A DNA stretch of 64,000 nucleotides from the NCBI GenBank assembly GCA_018806985.1, contig JADANN010000365.1, positions 792,001 to 856,000 of the forward strand, given 5' to 3'. A model generated the notes under the pieces. The model saw only the letters and a program-made list of their open reading frames with translations. It was not told the DNA's origin and ran no database searches. Shown one piece after another: positions 46,230 to 57,480 of this stretch (the first letter of the stretch is position 1; each line of letters opens with the position of its first letter). The DNA is from Angiostrongylus vasorum. Taxonomy: Eukaryota; Nematoda; Chromadorea; Rhabditida; Metastrongylidae. A program made the translations under genes and the position numbers.

Positions 46230-49200
46230 TTACCACCTAGGTATCGATCCTTTCGTAAGACATAAATAGTATAGGTGAGTGAAAAAAAAGAAAGCAACAA
46301 CGTAGAGGAGTGAGCCACATAGAGCAACGTAGAATGAGTATCCACGATGTTTCTGAAACCAGCGAGCAATGGTGAGGCTAATGTGGATGGTTATCCAGCA
46401 TTTGCAAGACAAACTTCATAAATTCCGCTGACAGAGACTTGTAAGAACCGGTACTCCACCATATATGAAAATATGATGAAGGCAACATTACTGCCACAAC
46501 AGATGAGAGCTGTAATATTGTACATATCCACATGATACAAACAAAGAGAATAGAAAGTGCTCTGCAACCACCGGCAAATGCAGCGAATACAGTGGCTATA
46601 ACAGACGCAGCTTTTTCAACAGAAGGAGTCTGAGAAAAGCAACACGATATGAGGCACAAAACAGCACAGAGTTGACCAACAAAAAACACATGCAGAAGAT
46701 TTCTCTGCCAAGCTGAAATCGTGCATAATAACAACGTCAATTTAGAAGCAAACAGTATTTTTATGACCAATTGCATTATGGAGCTTCATTGTGTTGGTAA
46801 AGTTTTCAAAAGCATCGTAGACGTAGCGAATATTTGCAAAAGAACTTTAAAATCAACGTTAACCCTTTATTTTCTGCTTACTACGATTTTTTCACGGCAA
46901 GGTATGATGTGAGATACAGCCACAACGATGCTCAGATAATCGCAAAACTTGGGCCATGGGCCAGATCGAACCACATTTACCCTTTCCGGGGGTTCGCGTA
47001 CTATGCACTGCACCACGGAATCCCTTGTTCTGCGTTACTCTCAGCTGCTTTTTTTTACCCAGCGCTACCTAACCTAACCTTAAATTCAATAGTTGCGCAT
47101 GTAATAACATGAAAAAAAATCAGGAAGGTTAGGTAGAAGATAGAAATACATAAAACGTTCCCCGTTTACTATGTAATGATTACAAATGTTATTTAAAGCA
47201 TAATCTATACAGTTTTATAACATATCTACACAGATATGATAAGGAAAGATATGTCTATCTTCTAATATAAAACGCTCTAATACATTACTAAACCGAATTC
47301 CAATTAATCTCAGCGTAAACAGTCAATATATATTTTTTGGATTGTTCAGTTTACATGAGGTTTTCATATAACTTTCATTCGGCCAGCGTTTCGATGCCTT
47401 CGTCTTTCTAAGAGCGGATGATCCCAGTCGATGTCCACTGTCGTCCGCCCTATAGGTCTTCGTATTCGTATCGTTGAGAATCTTCTGTAGTGGAGCACCG
47501 CTTCAGTAAAAGTTATATAACAACCTACTGTCAGGTGAACAATCCAGAGAAATATATTGTTCTAATGCAGTTAAGCAACAAGGATCTGCCGCATGTGAAA
47601 GGGAGCTCGAGAGGACTAGTTGCTAGGTTACGTGGTATGACCGATATAAAGCAGAGGAAGCTAGAGACAAAGGAAAAAAAGGCCTTATACTTGCACTAAG
47701 AAGCTGGCCGATTTAATTTATGAGGTTTGAGGTTTCTTTTTATAAGGCTGCAGATCGCCTCAAATTTTCCGTATACAGGTAACGATAATTATGCATGCGT
47801 GTGAATGAATGTTTGCTTCTATGCGTACTCTATCCCGAATGTCGATCTCTCAAATCCAGCAATAAAATAACTAGGAATTACCTCGGAGGCGTCTCTGGAT
47901 CGCCTGTGACAAGTATGAGTCCCATATCTATTTAAGGAGACACTGACAAGTTACTGCTGAATATACAGAGCTCTGACGGCGCTGGTCAACGACCTCAAAG
48001 TAATGTGGCCATTCTTTCGGCAAAAATGCTAAAGACAGAGCACGATGTTTGTCGTGCTATCCCTATAAATGAGCGACTTTGGTTCCTACTTGCGAATAAA
48101 TGGGATTTTATTGGAGCCCAGCAGAGTTATTCTTCTCTTAAGTAGAATGCAACTAATAGAGCTCAGGTAAACACTGAGAGTTCTGACATTGAAAGATTGA
48201 CTTTCCGTTGCATGAAACTTCAGAATTTCAATTGAACTGCTGCACGCATTCAAATGTAGGATGCATAATTCATCAACATTAAAAAATTAGAGGAAATTTT
48301 ACATACGATCGTAAACTGTAATTTATTAACACTTTCCACGAGAATTTTTGGTGTTCCGTCAGACTTTATAAGGACAAAGCATGTATATATGGCATGAGAA
48401 TCGTTAGATAAAAAACTTAAAAGATATGTACTTGTAAAGTTAACATATTGACGAAATGTGAGAGAAATATGACTCAGATAGAAGGAATTGTTTCACTGTG
48501 GTGTTTGTATACAATTAAATATGTGTTTTACTTCATAATTAATTGTGTACACAATGTTTATACTCATTCGTTAAGCTTTGAAAAGTAGAATCGGCAAACG
48601 AAATAAAGTTCTGAAAAGCTCGTATTATCGTCGGCTTTTTAATGAGGGCAAAAAAGACCAGTGGTTTTGTCAAAGGCTTTTCGAACAATTTCAGATCGAA
48701 GGAAAGCGAGAAACACTGAGGATGGCATAACGACTTACAATAAAATGTTGGGGGCCGAATATTCAGGATATCGACGTTGGCACGCATATTGAGGTCGCTT
48801 TCCGCGAATGCGTACGAGCACATATGCATTCCGGAAGGTCTGAAGCGGAATAGCTAAGATCGGCTGCCAGACTGCTGGCCGAAATGCTTTCAAAAATGGA
48901 CAGACATATGAGAGAAATGAGATGCAACTAATATTCCCACCTAAATACAAGAGTTTGCGATTGTAAAGAATGGAATAAAACAGAATGAGATTTTTTAAAA
49001 AGGTATACATTAGCCTCCAAAAAAATCTCCAGAGCCTCATTATCTAATCTGAGCTTTTGGAGTAAAGGAATCTATGGAAATGCTTCGTATTTGAAAATTT
49101 ACTAGGCTGTAACGCTCAAGAAAACACAAGCTATATTGGAAATTATAACATTTACCTAGTTTGACATGACATCCATAATCCACTTTGAAGCCATTGCTGA

Positions 49201-49376
49201 AGCTCTCTTGCGTACACTACCTGAAGCCAAAATGAAAAATACTGCGTCCAAGCGCAGAAAACTGTGAAAGAGAAAAATGCTACATGAAAGGAGGAAAAAT
49301 TGACCTGCCATGCTGGTGTCGCTAGAGCAATGAACAATAGAATAAGACCTAAAATGATGCACATCACAGTAGGGGG
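46230..49376 (-). CDS. Clc-like (claudin-type) four-transmembrane protein A (5' partial)
   Basis: Exons on the - strand, phases closing at every junction: 49376-49305 (TM1, LILLFIALATPAWQ), 49220-49156 (LQSGLWMSCQT), 48839-48739 (PSGMHMCSYAFAESDLN loop), 46712-46572 (TM2 with SWQRNLLHVFFVGQ, start of TM3), 46509-46415 (TM3, then VSVSGIYE), 46352-46230 (KHRGYSFYVALCGSLLYVV, TM4, TAA). The paired loop cysteines with the upstream W-GLW motif are the claudin/Clc signature. Such proteins act in epithelial junctions or as channel-associated membrane subunits; the role here is unknown. The exon with the initiator Met is not identified; it should end in phase 0 upstream of 49,376. A 2-kb intron (46,713-48,738) carries a Penelope terminal sequence on the - strand. 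It lies in tandem with gene B, about 5.6 kb apart, with a similar exon plan. Confidence 0.78.
46868..46965 (+). repeat. Dispersed repeat D, copy 1
   Basis: CTGCTTACTACGATTTTTTC followed by ACGGCAAGGTATGATG, ACAACGATGCTCAGATAAT and CGCAAAACT. It matches 54,792-54,890 in the same orientation with scattered substitutions. The origin is not recognised. Confidence 0.6.
47345..47500 (-). mobile_element. Penelope-type terminal sequence (degraded core)
   Basis: On the - strand AAGACGAAGGCATCGAAACG is followed by CTGGCCGAATGAAAG, as in the copies at 7,040, 22,945, 54,640 and 55,600. The first core block (CTGANGA) has mutated to TTAGAAA. It lies in the long intron of Clc-like gene A. Confidence 0.5.
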
Positions 49377-51709
49377 CTAGTAGAAATAATTTTGGCGATG
49401 CCATTGAAGAGAACGGGGCTCTGAGGCACCTGTGAAGATGTTAATCTATAGTCGATTAACGCGTTGAGTAGTAGCAATGAAAATGACGGGCGCGTAGCAG
49501 ATCGATAGGTATAGTATGTTGAGCAATCTGCTGCCCACATAGGTGAGTTCGCTAGCCAGTTCTTACAACTACCTACACACCACCACATAGGGAAAGAATA
49601 CACTTATACCTCGCTAACAGTAACTTTCTATTTCTAAAGCAGTTAGACTAGCATAACTAAAAAGTCAAGTAGTTCATCGGCAACAATACGTAAACAAACG
49701 TGGAACACCTCAGACTACTAACGCTCAATTCAATGAAACACTATTCATAATGAGCACAACGATGCTTACATATACGTTGTCTGTAGGTGATTTTTAAGAT
49801 ACTTATAAATGTAAATATACATCTGTACATGTACATATGTACATATATATAGTCATTGGTTGGCGCCATGTAGGGCGACAGAAACAGTGGGTGGCCTGCT
49901 CTCCATGCTGGTGAATGACGACTGCGGTTGGTTGTTGATGGTTCGATCGATCGTCCTTCATGGCGTCGGCACACATGTCGTCGTCAGACCGATTTCGAGT
50001 ATGGGTCTGACTGAAGCGCACTTCTCAAACACATCGATGTTTGATTTACGGTTACTACATTTCCGAATTCAACTGTAATCCTGTTCTTCAGGAGCACCAG
50101 TAAAATCTCACTTCCGGTCGCGATGGAAAAAGTAGTGGCACCATCACTTATAAAAACGAACACAAGAACGAAATTTCTGGTCTCTCATATATATGGGATC
50201 CGCCATAACTGAATGCTGAGAAGAAATGAATAGCTTTGTTATCAAAACAGGAACAAGTGACATGTCAAACACTTGGTGTAACACTTATGAACTGACCAGT
50301 CAGGACTTGTCTTGTTGCCATTATGTTCTTCTAGATGACTGTTCTGAACAAATATGCTGCGTTTTCAAAGCGGCCCCATCTTGTTAAACAACGAATTTGT
50401 TTCGAAATACATTTGAGGAACAGGTTTCGTGTCGCATTTCTTCATTTCCTTCAACGAGTTTTATTCGAAATATTCGTAAGAAGAGATTTTTCCACATACC
50501 TAACCCAATACTAAGAATTGTTGTCTGTTTCACAACTTTTCTGAAGATTGAGAAGTGAAAAAATCTCTGCGTGAAAAGCAATGAAACGTGTCTGCATTAT
50601 AAACGAACCGTACAGCCGACAGTATCTCGATATCTGATCAAGTTTCGGCGGTATGGTTAACCTCAGTATCGCCGGATCTGTTTCTAGTTTTCATTCATGC
50701 GATGTTCTACTGAACTCGACTCAAAGAGACTCTGAAGAATATGAAATCGTTAGAAACGGAAATTATGAGGTAGGAAATAGAGTCAGATTGCGATCACTCT
50801 GATGATATAGGTGAAGGGGTTGTAAATTGTCAAAGACAAAAGTAGGAGGTACAAACAATTAAGTACGATTCACTATGAACACGTATTCTAGGATAACAGA
50901 GGCTTGATGAAATACTTCGTAGGAGAAAGAATACTGTGTTCAAGGTCTAATTTTCCTCACTTCGTCTATCATTTATGGAAAGAATTCAGTCCCTGACCGT
51001 TCTCATCAAGCACAAATAGTTATTTTCTCGTTATGTCATAACAGAAGATTTTTTGTATAGCTTATGGCGAAGTAGAATCGGAGAACAGAAGAAAAGGTGA
51101 CCAGGATCTAATGTGAAAAGTTGGTGCTATTGTGGACGTGGTCGATCTCCGCTTGCTGCCATTTTGCTACCATCCTGTGGGGCCCATCCATTCGCCAATG
51201 CATAATGTCCAGTGGTTGTAGATGGGGGCGCATCATGTGCCACTCCACCTAATTTCCGACATGCTGGTGTACGGCGGTGTTTCAAATCAATGTATGTCAG
51301 AAAAATTAGATCCCGTCTATTATCACCGTGATAGTACATACTCTTGAAATCAGCCTCTTGCTAATGCATTTGATAACGCAAAGCGACTTTTCTTGTTTAC
51401 GTAGTTTACTTTTCTCAGAAACATGCTAGTACAGGATGAATCGAAGAATCGTAAATGTGCTCGTGAAGCCGATTATTCTTTTTTCCTCCTCAACATGCTC
51501 TTGATTTTATTGTGAGCTACAGAAACCATTCGTTTCTTAATGCTCAGTTTATGTCCTATGTCGCATATCATGTCGACCCAGATAGGTATAACTGCTGAAC
51601 TCGGGGGGTTCACTGGAAACAAGTAAAGCTCCAAAGGATAGAGCTCTCGGCGATGATGAATCCTTGAGGCATGTGTTATGAATTCGGCTTTGTTACTTGT
51701 CCTTAGAGG
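49377..51709. other. Intergenic stretch with one degraded Penelope-type core
   Basis: No gene was recognised. CTGAAGA (50,732-50,738) and GAAAC (50,753-50,757), after CTACTGAACTCGACTC, look like another degraded terminal core. The - strand frame at 49,364-49,603 might contain the missing first exon of Clc-like gene A. Confidence 0.4.
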
Positions 51710-51895
51710 AATGAATGCATAGCTGGACTGTACAGTGATCCACGGTATGCCGAATCAGTGCTGCTGTCCTCCAAGACAGGTTTGGAACCAATTTACCACT
51801 CCCGGAGGAATGGAAGACTCTGTGGGCGTGATGCTCGGGATCGAGTCCATGGGTATAGTAGGGCACCTCTAATCACTAGGCTATATGGGTACCCG
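51710..51895 (-). repeat. SINE family 1, reversed copy
   Basis: On the - strand: a TAGCCTAGTGATTAGAGGTG box A, GGACTCGATCCCG as box B, then the body with CTGTCTTGGAGGACAGCAGC. Its 3' part is lost. Confidence 0.75.
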
Positions 51896-52041
51896 TTTGG
51901 TGAAGTATCGGAAACGAATTCGTTTACTAATGAAAATTGTTTTTTCTTGTGCACAACCAAAAACCCATTTTTTCACAACTCCTTCACAAATCGGCCAGTA
52001 ACTATTCTGATCTCCTAGTCTTTGTCAGTGCAAGGACGATG

Positions 52042-52305
52042 TTAACACCAAGGCGAAAATAGTGCAACTTTCACTTCCATGTTATCTTCATCACACTTTC
52101 CGCCTAACATCTCCAAGAATTGTGGTAAATTATTTTTTGGTGCTGTCGCCTTGTCGAACTCCTCTTTTACGTCAAATATGTCATTAAAAATGATTGAATT
52201 CCGGTTCTGAAGATGTGTGTATAGCTCTATGGAGTTTTGTATGTTCAGCATGAACGTCTTGGTTCTCTTGACCTTCTGCAACCGTCTTTTTATAGACTGC
52301 ATCAC
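52042..52305 (-). other. Orphan open frame of exon-like composition
   Basis: An 87-codon frame from ATG at 52,305. It has a basic start (KRRLQKVKRTK), mixed helical middle (SIELYTHLQNRNS) and an acidic stretch (DVKEEFDKAT). Its composition looks more protein-like than surrounding frames, and an AG precedes its second codon block (GTGATGCAG). No homologue is recognised and no partner exons were found. It may be an isolated exon, a pseudogene or chance. Confidence 0.25.
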
Positions 52306-53577
52306 GTTATTTTTTTAAGTTGAGAAAAAGCGAGACAAAGAAAGTGGTATCTTGTACTGTAACCTGTTAATGTGTCCATACAATCTGTCGTTCTAAACAC
52401 GAACGAAACTACTCTTGCTCGGAAAGTCGTCTTTGTTCTTCAGTAGAGATGCGGATCACTCGAACGAAAATCTGGCAAAACCTGGCAGATTAGACAATTG
52501 TTGCCGATATCTCGTAGGTCTCTCTTTTTCTGGAACTAAGTTGTCTGAACGCGTCTGGCACCGCCTAAAGTGTCATACTACTGCTGTTCTCTCTCTATCA
52601 TATAACGTCCAACAAACAATGCTACGTGGCTACAGCGCGAGATGGCACCTAATTTCATGTCGCTTAAAGATTAGATAAATCGGCCGCAATGAGCACACAG
52701 CACATAATGAACGGAAGTCGACATTTTTGATAGTTAGAGAACTTAAGAGGTGAAGAACATTAGGAAGGTATAGAAGTAGCCTTGTTTTATCGCTCAAGAA
52801 GTTTATGTATTACTATTTATTTGATTTCACTCTGGATCACCATTCTCTCGCAATCCAATCGTTTAGAAGCGCACACCATTTGGTAGTACTCATTTCATAC
52901 GATAACCATAACGCACCATGGCAAATAGGAATGGAAAATATGTGAGTTCTTGGTGGAAAATTGAAGTTGTGTACCCTACACGATGGACAGCGTTAGTTCT
53001 CCATTATCTTCCCATAGTTTTTGGTAACCAGAGGATCTGAAAGGTTGAGCACCTGAGATATTTTTAGGTGCAAACTTGAACGCCATAGAGAATGCCTTGT
53101 TTTTCCTCTTTTAATTGGCATTATATGCAACCAGGGATCACATGTTGTACGGATCGAAGCACTTCTTGAATTCGATTCGCTTCCGCGCAGTGATTCTCCA
53201 AGAAAATTTTCGGACTCGCAGAGTTATTTCAAGATTTTTGGTTTTTTCGCGAACGTCATTGAATTCTGGTCAAGTGTTCGCTCACGAATCACTGGGTTAG
53301 CAGTGCTAGCGCGTTCTTGGATCTTCATCACATTCCGCCGGCGTTATCTTTTGCGGCTTGGAGAAAGCCAACTGGTTCCAAACAATTCCGTTACTAATTT
53401 CCTTATTCCGAAGAGGAAGCCCTTAATTTTGTTGGTCGACCGATGGCGGAATGGTCCAACCAACCCTTTCTACTGAGTGTCATCGTACCACCAAGTCGGA
53501 AGATGTTAAGGACAATTTTATTTTAAGCTCGGAATAACATTCGAATGTAACAATATCTTTTACTTTAATTAATAACG

Positions 53578-53972
53578 GCCCCTTCCAACTGTTTACTGCT
53601 TAATCGTGGCTGGAAAGTGTTCCTGGGTATAGGGCTTCGATGTAGAGCGGGGAAATTCATCCTCCCAGCAGAGTCTCACAAGCTGAGAAGGAGCCCAGCG
53701 TCTCCACCAGGAAGCCCAACTAACTGCAAACCAATGTCAGGATCCACCACTGTCGTGGTACTCAACTAGTCGTATCATGGAAAATCCTCTTATTTAAAAA
53801 AAAAGCGGCGATTGCTTGTGCTGGTGACAACGTAAGGCAGATTTTGACTAGGATGACCTCGAGACTCCAGGAAACCACAGTAGCTAAACCAGCAAAACTC
53901 CGAAAAAAAATGGAAGCTATGCTGGAGCCCGCACAACCGGTGAAGACGGGTCATCCAAGTATCCAAGTCAGT
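53578..53972 (+). repeat. Interspersed repeat family R, copy 6
   Basis: A full-length but diverged forward copy. Its 3' end (GCCCGCACAACCGGTGAAGA, then CGGGTCATCCAAGTATCCAAGT in outline) resembles the 3' end of the RTE-like remnant at 60,095-60,145. Confidence 0.8.
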
Positions 53973-54639
53973 AATAACGTTCACTTTTAACTGAGAGGCG
54001 CGTGTTCAAACGTGTTTGTTTTCTGGCAAGCATTAACTGAGAATAAAAAATCGATCAATAGGTTGGAGAATTTACAGTCTTAAGACAAAATTTTCTATAA
54101 TTCTCATTGGAGAAACTAGGGAAACTGTGACTTTTGAAATTTATGCAAAGTCTTCTATGAGACTCGCCCAATCGGTGTGTAAGATGCCTGATCTCTTGTA
54201 AGGACATCATCGTTCCGTCCTTTCTCTGCGGTGTCCCTTTTTTTTGTTTGGTTTAGCCCTTCCTTACTCACCTCTATACTGGTGCTCTCGGTTTATTCGC
54301 TTGGAACGAATCTATTTTCTTGCCGTTTTGGACTGATATTAGTGGTGAAGAATCCGAATCTATGATCTTGAATCACACTGTTGGAGTGTCGTCGTGCCGC
54401 TGACTTGCAATTTCCTTGTAGTACGCCAGCATCAAATACAACCTTGTAAGGAATCTTATCAATCAAGATGATTCAATAGAAAAAACACGGCACTTTGGTT
54501 AAAAAAAGTGCGAATCCTAGGAAAACAATTGCATGCGCGAAAGATTTTTTAAACTTGAAAGATAATTATTGATTCTAGATAGGAATTTTAACTTCCACAT
54601 ACAAATTGTAACGTCAAAGTAGGATTTGTAAATTATGTG

Positions 54640-54720
54640 TAGGTACACTTCACAAAGACGAAGGCCTCGAAATGCTAGCCGAATGAAGTTTTACTTTGTC
54701 AACCTCGTGCTATCTCATCT
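54640..54720 (+). mobile_element. Penelope-type terminal sequence fragment
   Basis: AAGACGAAGGCCTCGAAATG followed by CTAGCCGAATGAAG. The block before it is lost, and GAAA plus the downstream GCCGAAT signature remain. Confidence 0.45.
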
Positions 54721-54791
54721 ATAAAAGAAGGTATGTACATGTGTAGGTATAATTTGTAAATTGTAGATTGTAGAATCGGCTAACTTTTTTT

Positions 54792-54890
54792 TACTGCCTA
54801 CTACAATTTTTTTTGCGGCAGGGTACTGTATGAAATACAAGTATAACAATGCTTAGATATTTGCAAAACTCCGGACTGCAAATGTCTGCT
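54792..54890 (+). repeat. Dispersed repeat D, copy 2
   Basis: A direct-orientation match to 46,868-46,965: ACTGCCTACTACAATTTTTT, GCGGCAGGGTACTGTATG, AACAATGCTTAGATATTTGC. It lies about 70 bp downstream of a Penelope-type terminal fragment. Confidence 0.6.
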
Positions 54891-55599
54891 GTGGGGAACG
54901 AACAGGTTATCACTGTTTCAAAGGAGGAACCACATGGTGTGGTGGTGAACGCGTTAGTCCCCTAGTGTTAGCATCATTGTGGTTGAAAAAATTACTGTTA
55001 TTGAGCACAATGCTTGAAACTTTACCAAATGACTGCATTAATGAGATTTGATAATACAACTGCTTCTACAGATAGACTGTGCTGAAGCATACTGAAAAAC
55101 GAGGTCTGAACGCCGTGAACAGCTAACCACTCTGACGAAGTCTCCTCAACGATCGTCGTAAGGAAGGATGTCTCATCTCAGTTTAATGCTCAAGCAAAGC
55201 CGTTTCCGTCCTCTGTTATCACCGGCAACGACCTCTGTTGAGCGAACTCTCTTCAGCAGTAACAAAACTCTCGCCGTAAAACGAAGTCATTCAAGGAAAT
55301 GTCACTCGTAAATTACTGAGTGTGAGAAGGGATATTCATACACTACACCTGATCCCTGTGCTTGTGTTAGACAGGATGTCGATCAAATGAGTTTCGAAAA
55401 AAGTTCTGTGTAGCAAAAATAAACCATTGTAAAGGAAATGCATGGAGTGCAATGCATTTCGCCCACTTTGCCTCCGCGCATGTATTGCGCATAATCTATC
55501 TCGAGCAATATGTGATGATATATCTTAGGTCTTCGCTACAAAATAAATTCTGTTTTTGTTAACGAATATCTACGGCTCTCTTGATTCCAAATCGGCATA

Positions 55600-55860
55600 C
55601 TAGCACGAGCTTGATAAGTTTAAAACACTGTTTTTTAGATCTTCCTCAGCGGGCCACCTCCTCGAAAGAGGCATACTCACTTGGTGATGCCCTTTGCCTA
55701 ACTCGACACGATGGCGAAGCCGCCATATCGAGACGAAGAACAAGCATGGACCATCGACTCGGATTGTTGGCTCTGATGAAGACGAAGACGTCGAAACGTA
55801 AGCCGAAAAAAAATGTCTTTATCAAACTCGTGTAAGCTCATCAAAACAAAAGAATATATG
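55600..55860 (+). mobile_element. Penelope-type terminal sequence with best hammerhead core
   Basis: CTGATGA (55,773-55,779), one A, a perfect 4-bp stem GACG/CGTC closing an AAGA loop (55,781-55,792), then GAAAC (55,793-55,797) and GTAAGCCGA. These are the two conserved blocks and stem II of a minimal hammerhead ribozyme. The conserved flanks with the other copies begin near 55,690. Confidence 0.55.
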
Positions 55861-57315
55861 CTGAATAGTAATACCGATGTTAAAAAAAAGTCGGTTTCGA
55901 AATACTGTTTTTTTAGCACTACCATAGAGGCAGTGAAAAAATTCTGCAGAATTTCTCATCGTCTCTGTCGAGATATGGATGTCGCAATGACATCCACCCA
56001 CGGAAGCAAACAAATCTCAACGTATAATGGTTTCCAGATCTCGCTTCTTGAATTTGGTAGACTTCCTGTTTTGATGCGAAGAAGATAACGAAATCTTGAG
56101 TAAAGAGCCATGTTCATATGTTGATGTGCACTGTACGCTATGCTATATGCTAAGTTAGCGTGAGACCATCACAAAACCTTATTGTGAACAACTTTTAGTG
56201 TGGATTCAGCGTGTAGCAAAACTGCCATACGGTGTCAGGGAGATGCTAGTGGGTTCATGGGACTGATTATTCCCTTCTGTGTTATGAGAGATTGACGGGC
56301 GCCTTCAACATATACGTAGCCAATTTCACGTATTTGTATGTAGGTTTGCTTGAGTGCTTGCAAATTATTTTCTGAATTTCGGTTCATGGAAGACAACTGC
56401 AGCCAAGCCACTTGAAAACGCATGGAAGAGTGTTCGAAATCGTCTGAAGTAAATAAAATTTTATGACTCCTTCACGTGGGACATGGTAAGCTTCGCGCTG
56501 ATATCTTATTGCTAAAATAAAAAAAAGGAATTCATGAGGAGAGATCCTTCATTTTTCAAGTGAATAACACCCACTTGATAGCTCTTGTGTATAACAAAGA
56601 CGAGTTTGTATTTCACAGCACCCTCGAGTAGCTCTTATAACCCACAGCTTTGCAGATGATGCCTGTGATATGGAGCCCACATACATGCACAGGTCCAACT
56701 ATTCGTACTGTTTTCATGGCGCGTTTTATGTTTAGAATGCAAGCATTTCTTTTCCTTGTCCTGAAAGAGGAACCTTGGCGCGGCTGTTCATCAGACTCAA
56801 GAAATAGTGTTACTAGTGTGCACAACCGATGATATGCAAGTCTGAAATTGAACCTGTTTTAGACTGAAGTAGTCCGTTCTTTTGTGTATGACTGGATCAC
56901 CGTGTCTTGTAAACAAAGTGCTTCCATTAACAGGTAGTCAAGAAACAGAATTTTGTGTATGCACGATACGGGCACATACTAAACAAGATATTATAGAATT
57001 TTAAACCGGTTTGGCATGCGAGTGTAATAAGCAAAAAAGGCAGCTTTCTATGGAGAGGATGTTAGGGATTCTTAGAGCTGAAACCGATGCACCTGCGGAA
57101 TAACTTTCAATGTCAACGACCTCTGTAACCGTCAATCTGTCATGGAAGTGGATACATGAAAAGCACAAGAAGGAAAAGAGCTCAAAAAAATTGTAATCGT
57201 TTTGAACTGTTACGATTTTGCAAGTAGGTCCAATAAGCAAAAATTTCACGGATTTTTGTAACGAATTAGCAGAAATGGTTACGGAAGAATTGGTTTAAAC
57301 ATATCAATGGCAGCC

Positions 57316-57480
57316 TACAGAATCTGTTGCTCACACCTGCAGCAGAAGTGATTGTCGTGACGTAATGGCCACTGTCGTCAGAGAATCTTTGGTTTAGCAG
57401 TAATACATAAAAGGACGTGATCGGGTGCTCCATTGGTAAGCAAATCACTTCTACTGCAGGTATGAGCAACAGATTCTGTA
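57316..57480. repeat. 38-bp near-perfect inverted repeat (foldback)
   Basis: Left arm 57,316-57,353 (TACAGAATCTGTTGCTCAC...), right arm 57,443-57,480 (...TGAGCAACAGATTCTGTA). By eye the arms differ at two positions, with an 89-nt spacer between. It could be a MITE remnant or a transcribed hairpin. Confidence 0.9.

Noticed and set aside
55581..55835. 84-codon + strand frame
   Set aside because: It runs through a Penelope-type terminal sequence including the hammerhead-like core; noncoding.
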